A stretch of 64,000 nt of DNA, from the NCBI GenBank assembly GCA_003194525.1, contig NBIV01000075.1, positions 1 to 64,000 on the forward strand, written 5' to 3'. Positions 32,930 to 42,600 of the stretch are shown one piece after another. Position numbers and translations under genes: made by a program. Under the pieces are notes generated by a model. It ran no database searches. It had not been told where the DNA came from and was given only the letters and a program-made list of their open reading frames with translations. This DNA comes from Gracilariopsis chorda (taxonomy: Eukaryota; Rhodophyta; Florideophyceae; Gracilariales; Gracilariaceae). How positions within the stretch are numbered: the first letter of the stretch is position 1; the number at the start of each line of letters is the position of its first letter.

Positions 32930-34656
32930 AGGGTCCTTTACAGGCGTTGCACAAGATTAAACTGTTGTTGAAATCATAGTTGCGCTGGAAGGGTTGAAAA
33001 AACCTCACGAGAAATTAAAATATAGTAAGAGCTACATTGTACATAGGAGTTTGGAAACCCAACGGGTGACGTCTTGAACAGAGAAAGAAAATGGGAGGAA
33101 CTGCTGCCCAGCTGTGCGAAGGTTTTTTTTCCGGACGTTCTACCGGCAAAAATCGTGGTCAATATAGAACCAAAGCGCTCATTGGTCGATGGGGTGCTCA
33201 ATGGTAATTGAAATTTTGAACCATTGTTGCCATTCTTATTTCTATATTCGCCGCGTATTGGAATCAGAAAAGCAATCACACTATCTATATGGCAGCGGCA
33301 AATGGCGATAACAACGCTCATAGGGATGCAAAACGCACCTCAGTCACGATATGTTAGAGCAAGTCTACAAGAGATTTATATCCCCAAAAAGTCCTAGGCG
33401 ATTTTGGCATCCTTAATAGGGTTCTTATTGCCATTTCTTGTTGCCATCTCCACCTTGTGATTTGTTTTTTCATTTCAGTACAAGGAAAATATGTAAATGA
33501 AAGTAGACACCGTGATTTGAAATTGTAATGGATTTTGAGAACTTCATTGACCTATGAGAGAACTTGTTTTATATCAACCAGATTTCGGGCGGGTAGAATG
33601 AGCAGGAAACAAATATTCGCGCCAACGACTGCTAAAACGTCTATCTGTTCAAAACTTGAAATAATGTAACTTCAGTGGAGAGCCATCGAGCAGAGGCGAG
33701 GCGATCAAACGGCGTCGTTCGAACATGTTGGCTGTGATTATTTGTACCTCATGCAGGGCGCTTGGTTGAGTGCTGAATTGATTGGCTAACGTTTCTTGTA
33801 TTGCAAATGGCTCGTACTTGTAGTCAAGCATAATTGCACTAGACTGGTCGACTTGCACCTTATTTGGGATGCTAAATTGAATGTTATTTTCAAAACAAGT
33901 GTCTATAGCATAGAGCACTGGTAGACTTGCTCTTAGGTTTCTTTGAGATGCAGCTCTCTGGTAGACTTGCTCTAACTTGATATTTAGGATGAGCAAGTGG
34001 AGCCGCACGACTCCATATCTGGTTTCTTTTAGGATGCGCCGTGACTGCGGCCGGCGGCCATCGCGGCGGCCGGTCGGCTTATAGAAATGCATGCTCTGCA
34101 CCCATGAATATCCCCTCACAAAACTTTTCCCCCTGTCTAGAAAAGTTTTTTTTTTGTCTCCCACGTTCTATACGTTTTGCACATGGCAGGAGGTTTCAGA
34201 AATTACTCAAACCTAAGACGCTTCAGGTTGAATATAGCTCTCCAAATAAGAATACAAATCGAGCTCCCAGATCCCCGAAATCCGTCTGATTGTCACACTC
34301 TGACACCGCGACTTCTGCATTCGATGCATCTAGGGCACTACAGGACGCAGCACACTGAATTGGTGGAATACACCGCTGGCCGAAGCTCAGGCTGCGTTCC
34401 CTGATTATGCACCAGCTCCGCACAGCGTACCTTTGCTCTGCTTGCGTTGTCAGCGCTTTCGCGCCGAGTCCCTCCTGCACCCAAAGAGTTGTTCTCCGCA
34501 CTTGCATGAGCTATTCTCTAAAATCATTCACCGGCTTTTGGCTTCTATTTGAATCCGCCGCTCATTATCCCAATATCCCAAACTGGTTCCCATTGCTGCG
34601 GTTTGTAATACTGTCTGAATTACTTTCCATCAAAGAGGTCATGAGAGCGCAGTGTT
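32930..34656. other. Mostly non-coding upstream of the hAT gene
   Basis: No gene is supported. A 16-base direct repeat CTGGTAGACTTGCTCT is at 33918-33933 and 33958-33973. A GC-rich patch at 34046-34077 with repeated GGCCGG and GGCGGC stands out from AT-rich surroundings. A 171-codon minus frame (33649-34164) starts with GTG and shows no known features. Confidence 0.5.
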
Positions 34657-36879
34657 ATGAATCCAAATCCATCGCGCCTTTTTCAATCTCCGTCCGAGTC
34701 AGCAGCTCAGAATCAATCTTCACGTTCTGGAAGAAAGCGAAAATGGTATATGGTAGAGTGGTTCGAAGAAAAAGCTGATAACAACTTAGAGAGAGCACAA
34801 AGTCCTGAAACAGCAAATAGTACGCCTCGAAGAACCTTTCATACTTCTATAAGTTGTGGTTGGCAGACGAGGGCAAAAACGCCAAATGCTACGCAAATGC
34901 GAGATCATCTACTCAGATGTACTGCATTGCCAAGAGATGTCCGCACAAAGCTTCTCAGAGAACGAACACTACTGAAACGGGACCAGTCGCGATATGGTGG
35001 CCATTCGGAGCTCTTCAGGAGACCCATCACCCCTACAAAGCCCAAAAGAACGTCTTCAACTGCAAACAATAGTCGTTCACATGCTGGAACAACAAATTCA
35101 CTCAATTGTGTCAGCGAAGTGGGAGAAAGTGCTGTCGTAGCATTGAACTTTGAGGAAAAGGTGGAAAGCCAAGAATCATATCGTGTGAGAATGAAACTTA
35201 ACGAGCTTCGTACGCGTTTTCTGATCAATAACATGCTTCCTTTTGCGATTTTTTCTCGTAAGCCAGGTAAGAATCTTTTTTACCAGATTGCAAAGGTGTT
35301 AAACCCAGATCTATGCGACCAGATACCCTCCATGTTCAAAATGTCCGAGCGGAATTTGAACATCTACTATGAATCTATGATGGATAGAGTGAAGTCTTCG
35401 ATCTCTTCATCGTTTGCGAATGGTTATGGGACTTTGTTGTTCGACGGTTGGACGGACGATAATAATGAAAGCGTGGTGAATGTAATGCTGTCAGTCACAG
35501 GTGTTGAAAGAACAAGGAAAACGTTCTTCCTTAGCTCCACCTATGCCGGTTCAGAACCTGTGGATGCAAACTACTACGCCGACCTTTTAGAAAACACTGT
35601 TCTAACGTTCGGAACCATGAAGAATATCTGCGCTGTTGTAAGCGACGGTGCCAGTTGCTGCCGAAAGGCGAAACAGAAACTTATTGAGAAACATAATCAC
35701 CTTTTACCGGTTCAAGACCAAACTCACTCTGCTAACCTTCTCATGCAAGACTTAGGTTCCATATCGTGGATATCTACCGTGTTAAGTAAGGTGTCAAGCC
35801 TCGTTACCGAAGTCCGAGCTCACTCAAAGCTCTATCATCGGTACAAGGAACTAAAAGACCTACACAACCTACAACTCTTCTCGGACTCCACGCCACCCGC
35901 AACCACTCGAAATACGCTTGATGAATTCGGGCGACTGGCTCTTCCTAGAACTGCAGTACTGCCATCGAAGCCGGCCAAAAAACTTTTTACTTCCGCGGAA
36001 GGCATGTTGAGATCCGTACTGAGAAGCTTGACGGTTTTTCAGCGGGTAATAGAATGCTCTGACTTTGCTACTAACTTATTTGGAGCTCGAGACGCTCGAA
36101 CTCGACAGAGGCGTTCCGCGTTTGAAGCGACAATCCGAGACCAGAACCTCTTTCAACAAGCTCTCGACCTTTATCATATCTTACGGCTGGTACGTCAGTA
36201 TTTACATCTATTTGATGAAGAATCCTCTCTCATATCGGAGGTGTATCCGGCAACGAAGGAGCTACGACATCGTCTTTCCATGGTACCTCTAACCCCCTTT
36301 TTCTCTATCGAGCGCCGCAACGAAGTACTCTTTGTTTTCGATGAAAGACTTGGCGGGTCTTCACCAAGAGTTGTTCTGATAACAGCGCTGCATCGGGTTG
36401 CCTTCTTTTTAGATATCAGGAGCACTTATGCTGACATGACAGAAGATCGACCTCATGTGACACGCATGCTGAGGGATTTCGTGAAATCTAGTGTATTTCC
36501 GGAAGCTGAGAAAGACGAAGCTCGGGGTGGAGAGGATAGAGCCGTACAATCATTATTGCAAGAATTGAGCCTGCTCCGTCTGTCATGGAGATCCAGTGGC
36601 AATGATCCTACGAAGCGAGACATGTTGTGGGCATTCAGTGACATCCCCGTTGTCTACTGGATAGAATATCCAGAGAAGAGCTCTCTGTTACGTCAATTCA
36701 CTCTGAGAGTTCTAGGAGCCAGCCCATCTTCCTCCAGTGTCGAGCGAAGTTTTAGTCGCCAAGGTCGAATCCTTACAAATGTACGAAACCGCTTAAACCA
36801 TACAAAAGTGAGGAAAATGATTTTTGTTCTTACAATGATATCCTTCTTTGTCAACACACGACTCATATCGGGAGATTAA
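34657..36879 (+). CDS. hAT-superfamily transposase (DUF659 type), intact frame
   Basis: An uninterrupted 740-residue frame from ATG to TAA. The N-terminus has a degenerate BED-like segment (Cys at CGWQ and HLLRC near residues 66-88). The central DUF659-like region includes LLFDGWTDDNNESVVNVML, with the first catalytic Asp expected at FDGW, and VVSDGASCCRKA. The C-terminal hAT dimerisation domain is clear (YWIEYPE, GASPSSSSVERSFSRQGRI, NRLNHTKVRKMI, about residues 665-730). It cuts and pastes DNA with 8-bp duplications in this superfamily. The length is normal. I did not find its terminal inverted repeats by eye, so it could be an active element, an immobile copy or a domesticated gene. Confidence 0.88.
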   Translation: MNPNPSRLFQSPSESAAQNQSSRSGRKRKWYMVEWFEEKADNNLERAQSPETANSTPRRTFHTSISCGWQTRAKTPNATQMRDHLLRCTALPRDVRTKLLRERTLLKRDQSRYGGHSELFRRPITPTKPKRTSSTANNSRSHAGTTNSLNCVSEVGESAVVALNFEEKVESQESYRVRMKLNELRTRFLINNMLPFAIFSRKPGKNLFYQIAKVLNPDLCDQIPSMFKMSERNLNIYYESMMDRVKSSISSSFANGYGTLLFDGWTDDNNESVVNVMLSVTGVERTRKTFFLSSTYAGSEPVDANYYADLLENTVLTFGTMKNICAVVSDGASCCRKAKQKLIEKHNHLLPVQDQTHSANLLMQDLGSISWISTVLSKVSSLVTEVRAHSKLYHRYKELKDLHNLQLFSDSTPPATTRNTLDEFGRLALPRTAVLPSKPAKKLFTSAEGMLRSVLRSLTVFQRVIECSDFATNLFGARDARTRQRRSAFEATIRDQNLFQQALDLYHILRLVRQYLHLFDEESSLISEVYPATKELRHRLSMVPLTPFFSIERRNEVLFVFDERLGGSSPRVVLITALHRVAFFLDIRSTYADMTEDRPHVTRMLRDFVKSSVFPEAEKDEARGGEDRAVQSLLQELSLLRLSWRSSGNDPTKRDMLWAFSDIPVVYWIEYPEKSSLLRQFTLRVLGASPSSSSVERSFSRQGRILTNVRNRLNHTKVRKMIFVLTMISFFVNTRLISGD

Positions 36880-37431
36880 GTAAGAAGAACTACAAGGAAC
36901 TCCGATTTGGTGGGTGGAATAGGAGTATACGCCGAGCTACGGGCAGCGGGGGACGGACAGGGACACTTATTTGGAGACTTCTATGCGTGTCAAAATGACT
37001 CTGATAACGGTAACGATGATAGAGAGGAAAGGGAGGGTATTGAAATCGACGATTTGGACCTCGATGAAGCCGTTTTGCCACCCATGAACGAAGCGTTGCG
37101 TTTCTTTGACGCATAAGTACGAGACATCTGGTGATGGGAGTGGCATTGTGCGACTATGATATCGAGAAAGTGGATGCTATCCCTTTGCCTGATATATGGA
37201 ACATGTGCGCATGGGGTTGTGAGATATGTAGAACTGTCAAAGTTGTTGCTGAGACGCGCACTAGCGAGCGCTAACAGGACTGAGCAGGAATCATCCATTG
37301 TTGGAGAAATATGGAACACAGCAGAGACAGGGCACAGCAAGTTTGACGTGGACTTGGAACTGGAGGCTGAAATCGAAGAGTACGCTCGCACTTGGGGTAC
37401 AGATTTGTTGCTTGATGAAAAAGGTATTTAG
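36880..37431 (+). pseudogene. In-frame acidic continuation after the hAT stop
   Basis: The same frame continues past the TAA at 36877-36879 for about 79 codons, to a stop at 37114-37116. This part is acidic (NDSDNGNDDREE, IDDLDLDEAVLPP). It reopens at 37156-37431 in the same frame, ending in an acidic segment (DVDLELEAEIEEYARTWG). Either stops have arisen in a longer gene or this is a separate broken gene. No domain was recognised. Confidence 0.35.
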
Positions 37432-37768
37432 TAGGGCGGAAGGAGTAACGTATGCGCTAGATGGCAGTGAGCAGTAAAGTTTTCTAACCCCGAATTGTGT
37501 GTCTTTTATTCGGTGACTGTCGTAATTGGAACATCATGGGAGTTACGAGTTTCCAACTTGGTAATCAACCATCACCTCTCCCCACATCTTTCTCTGTCTC
37601 TCTCTCCACGGGTGCAGTACCAGAACAACTGGATTCAGAACGTTAACGATGAAGGAACAGTTCACGCAAACTCTCTCATAAATTTCACATAGATGCTTCG
37701 CCACATTGTCTGAGCCTCAATCATGGATCGTCGGTAGTACATCCTAGTCGAATGTCATTTGAAAGAAT

Positions 37769-38391
37769 CTAAGAGTGCGAGATCCAGAAGTAGCGCAAAC
37801 ATATTGGGCAGTACAAGACTGGTATGTCACGTTTACTGCAAATTGCAGAGAAACGTTGTATGCAGGAAGGATGGAAAACGTGGCCACAATCATTTGATGA
37901 GTTCTGAATCTTTGTTTCACACTCTTTTGGGTCAGGGGAGATGCAGTTCTGTATGCAAAGGTAGCAGGAGTTGTAGAAAGAATGCCCAACAAGATTCTGA
38001 ATATCACGAACAGTATTTTTGAGACGTCGGTGATATCGATTGCTAAGTGTTTCCCATTCAGGTTTGTAGCGAGGATCATTTGAGAGAATCACCGAATTGT
38101 CAGTGTAGAGCAGTCGTGTCCTTGATGATGCATTTTGCGGAGGTACAGTACAGTCATAGTGTTATTTACAAATGTTCGTTCAATCTTAAGATCAATTAAA
38201 AATGCCTTAACTGTAGGTGAAGAAGAACAAGGATTGAAGGACTTGGAGAAGAGTCCTAGTGCTTTTGAAGCACGTAGATGGTCTGATGTTGAAGGCGGTG
38301 ACAAGATTGGGGAGCCGTCTTTGTGCTGCCGGATTGTCAGTCGGTGACTGGCTCCGGAACCTATTGACTGCAACTGCTTGATTGGAGCCAT
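37769..38391 (-). pseudogene. RING-H2 finger protein, broken by a frame change
   Basis: The minus frame ending at 37769 encodes a C-terminal RING-H2: CYLC, a 24-residue spacer, CGHVFHPSC, then YCPIC. All eight ligands (C-x2-C, C-x-H-x2-H-x2-C, C-x2-C) are present. RING-H2 domains usually bind zinc and act in E3 ubiquitin ligases or in endosomal tethering subunits. The frame has no ATG of its own back to a stop near 38162. The frame at 38089-38391 starts with ATG (MAPIKQLQ) and seems to supply the N-terminus after a shift near 38160. I read it as a gene or gene fragment with one indel; an unseen intron is possible. Confidence 0.5.
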
Positions 38392-39681
38392 GTGACTTCA
38401 AATGTGGGAAGCAGCAGAAGTCGAGCTCATCTTGAGCCGCATATGTGTCATGAACCACCCAAAAGTTGTGGATCAACCATGGTTTTCACTTCCTTTCTAA
38501 TTGAATACCATCAGAAGATTCTCATTATTTCAATATCTATCGAGAACTTTGAACAGGGTCCGGTACCTGACAACACTTTTCAGAATGTGTACGTGACGTG
38601 AGGGACGTCTGGAAAAGTTTTGTGAGAGAGAAAACGCGGCTCTGCACTCCAGGTTCTGTGAAGTGCAGTGTAGACTCGTCAGGCCGAACCCCAAGGTTCT
38701 AGTTGTCCTTCGTTGAAACCGAACGCCTTTCACACTTCCATCTGTCTTGCTCTGCATTTTGGTTTTCGTTCGCCCACCCTCCCGCCCACTTTTCTTCTTC
38801 TTCTTCTTTTTTATGGGCACACATTACCTGATTACGGCATTGTGGTAGAATCTAACTCTACAGGGGAGCTTTTCTTCGTCTAGCATGCTAAACTCTATGT
38901 ACCTAAAGCTCCTCGGAAAGAAAGATTTTCTCTGTCCCGTAGTACCAATCTCTATTCATGTCCCCGGAATGTAGCCGATGACTGCTGCTTGCTCTCACCT
39001 TGCAGCAGCCGTGTTGCGCTCACTAGCTACTATCTCGGAACATGGAAAGATTAGTACCAAGCTTCTACGGGAAGACCCGAGATCGGATCCATTTCGTTCA
39101 CTTTTCTTATGCAGTCATCGCATTGACCTTTTTAGCCACAATCATAGTTGTGATTAATTTTCTATTGCGCTAGGATGAAGAACACAACACATTGCAGCAG
39201 CACCGCTCGGTGCCGCCAGATATCTTCGCACGACGCGTGATATCATCGTTTCTAGCGAAAGAAATGCCTGTATCGTAAAGCGGGCTTTCCAGAATAATGC
39301 AACATCTGGTTCTGGTTCGCGAACGAGCGCAATAACAGATTGTATTGCTGACAGAAGAACAAGGCTAGAAAGCAATGAGTTTATGATATTGGAAGTCTCT
39401 GTTGCAATCGCTAGCAATCGATTGCGTTCCATCCCTGACACGCTATTCCTGCTGGGATCACACCAGAAATCCCCAATATCTAATGAAGTTTTACGCCCCG
39501 AGGTGTTGTGTAGTTCCTGTTTGTAGGCTGGAGAGTTTTTCTTCAGCTCACATGTCTACTATGCCATTGCGAAAAGGTTTATACGTGAAGCACTGACGGT
39601 AATCAAAATCAACGCAAGACTCTTTCTATATCTTCATGACTTTATAAGGTTTTCTACACGCCCCTCCATATTAACGCGTTT
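38392..39681. other. Intergenic region 3' of the bestrophin gene
   Basis: No recognised gene. Two tiny frames encode single hydrophobic helices: a 43-residue one at 39042-39173 (+, MERLVPSFYGKT...) and a 92-residue one at 39154-39432 (-). Neither has other support. Confidence 0.4.
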
Positions 39682-42600
39682 CTACTCTGATTCCATCACA
39701 TGCGGGAAGGAATTGCGTTCTTGACGAATAAACGGCTGTACCCCGGCGTTGTACAACATCAAGTTCTGCTTCACTACATCACACATTTCATCAACAATTT
39801 GTTCCAGCGGCACATCCGACAAGTCCTTCCCAAACGGATTCGCCAGCTCGGACGACCACTTCTCAATCCCAACAATTCCATACGAGATAAATCCAATCCA
39901 GAGTATGGCCAGCCACCCGGACGACTCCACAAACCCTAGCGGCAACAACAACAACCAGATAAACAGAAAGATCCTCAAATGTTGAACATATCCATACGGC
40001 ATTGGGATGTTCACTATTTCTTCTAAGTCCACCGACTTATATCGCAGAACCCTCAAATACCAAAAGAATATCCAGTGCTCGTTGCATCCGGCGTGGCCCT
40101 TTTCCTTGTAAGCGGACCAACGATCTCCTTCTGACAAGTAGTAATGCAGCACGTCCAGGCAGTAATCACTTCGATCACGGGCGCGTAGCAATTGGTCGCA
40201 GTCTTCTTCGCTTAGGATTTTCCGTAATCTGTCTTCGCAATCTTCGCCCCTCAGTTTGCTCATGATCGTCACCGCGAACGCCGCCAAATGTGCGGCAAAC
40301 CTCTCCAGGTCCTGTTCGTGCCATTCTCCGCCATAATAACTTTCGAAGACACGGTTGGAAAGCAGATGCATAACACCTGTCATCTCTCCCCAGATACTTG
40401 TTCCCTTCACAAAACGGCCGTGGCTCTCATATAGGCGGAAGCCCAGCAGTAGGAACAACGCAAATCCCACGTATTCCTTCACCTCAGCACTTACTGCAAT
40501 CCGAGAACAGAACCACATCGAACACCCTTCTTCAATCTCGTCCGAGAACGGGAATTCCCGAGATACCAACCACGCTGCCAGAACACACAACGCAGTCCAT
40601 ATCAGTATCACAGTTGTCTGCCAAAGAGAAAATGTGTTCAACGCCAGTTTCAAGTTCTCGCGCATTCGCTCCTTGAATCCTTTGTTCACTGGCTTCTGTC
40701 CGTTGTCAGATCTTTCCGTCCAGAATGGTTCGATGCTGGATGCGCGCACGAACTTCTCCGAATTCCGCGTCAAGTGCTTCTGAACAAACAACAAGTCCGC
40801 CACAATCTCATCGGCCATTGTGTCTAGATCCAGGTCGTTCAGATCTGTTCCAAACGGGAACTGTAATTCCTTCGCAATCGAGTACATTCTGTTGCAACAA
40901 TATGAAATAAGTTAGTGTGAACTGGTTTCACTCTCGGCAACAGCAGTAAACGAATTGTTTCGTCAACTTACCCTAGTACACCATACGCAATGATCGGAAT
41001 CCATAATATAGTAAACCAGCCTGTACGCACCGTCAAGGGAGTGGGTGATTGTTAGTACTTGTTCGCGTAGCTACTCTGAACACTGTAATCGATGCATGCG
41101 CTCGTACCTGAATGCTCTGCAATAGCAAAGGGTAGGATCAGGAACCAAAGCCCAAGAAACGTGTTCAGCAATATCAGGAACCCTGGTGCAATCTCAAATG
41201 ATCGGAGGAACTTGGATTCTCGAATCATCTTCTCTAGCTCAATGATCTCATACTTCACAAATGCTACTCGACTGCCATAGTGGAATGGTTTGCGCATCTG
41301 ATCGCTGTTCGCTACTACACCCAAGAAGTACGAGCGTAAGACGTCCACACAATGGCTTACCATACTATCAGCGCACTGAATACGAGCAACATCCTCAAAT
41401 GACAGCAGCCCCTTGATTTCCCGTATGTCTCGTGAGTTGCGAAGTTCAGCTTTCAACACCAACGGAATCGCTGCCACATGCGCAATGATCCGACGGTGAT
41501 CCCCATCATGAAAACTCCCTTCCTCGAACAGTACTTGGAATTGGGTCGCAAGTGCGTGACACGAGGAACGCAGTCGGGCACCCCATACGCTTCCAGCCGA
41601 TATGTATCGCACAAACGCCGATCTCACGAAGAAACCAAGAAGCATAAACGCTGATGTCCACAACACCAAATGCAAACACGAGTAGAGAAAACAGTTAGTC
41701 GCTCGTATCTTCATCTCATTAAGTACCGGCAACCAATGAATGATTCGTACCTGCAAACGAAATGTACGTCGCCACCGTCGCGTTAACACTGAACTTCGAC
41801 TGCCACCATCTGGCTACAACATCGTCACCTCTCTTCCTCGCAGCATAGGAAATGATGGTTCCTATCGCCGTCCAAACAGTTACGTACAGCAGCATCCACC
41901 ACGGAACAGAGCCGAGTACATGAGCATAGAACCCAGGCTTCATCTTGGAAGACTTAGGTCCGCTGAACCGTACAGGAGTGCCATCCCCAAACATTGAGGA
42001 CTCCTGTGAATCATCGAAATGAGGCAGGGTATATTCATTACCAACGGATCTCTTCTGAAGAACTGTTCCAAGCTGTGGGTTGTTGTCTGAAAGCATAGGG
42101 TGGATGTGGCGAGATAATCCCCATTCAACGCTTTGTACACCTCCAAGAACACCGGCTGCAGCTTCGGTACACATTTTCTCCAAAGGAATGTCAATCGCAT
42201 CGTTTCCGTACGGGTCCACCAGTCTGGCAGCTATCTCTTCAAGACCAAGCACGCCAAATGAAATAATCGGAGCCCACAGTATAGTGAAAAAGCCTGTGCT
42301 CGGTGCCATTGCTAGGGGAAGAAGACCGAGCCACAGCACTGTGAACATGTGCTGATGCAGAGTATAGCTCGCAATAACAGGAAATCGTTTCACACCCAAA
42401 GCCCTGGAAATGGTGGTTCGGGTTGCAGCGATTCTATTCAGCATGGTGCCAGTCAACGTCCCGGCTATCCGCTCATCCCCGATACTCGAGTAGTCACGGA
42501 CTCTTAAATCTTGAAGTAGGAGGTAACCTTCTATCGTCTGAAGAAGGTGCTCAATCGGATAAGCACTCGACTCGAAAGCATGCCTGTCTTCATCGGAAAG

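Noticed and set aside
33649..34164. 171-codon minus ORF
   Set aside because: Starts with GTG, no domain, no paralogue in the window; overlaps a GC-rich repeat patch.
36990..37391. 133-codon minus ORF antisense to the region after the hAT gene
   Set aside because: Ser-rich shadow of the acidic plus-strand frame.
39042..39432. Two tiny hydrophobic frames
   Set aside because: Each is a single possible membrane helix with no other evidence; not called as genes.
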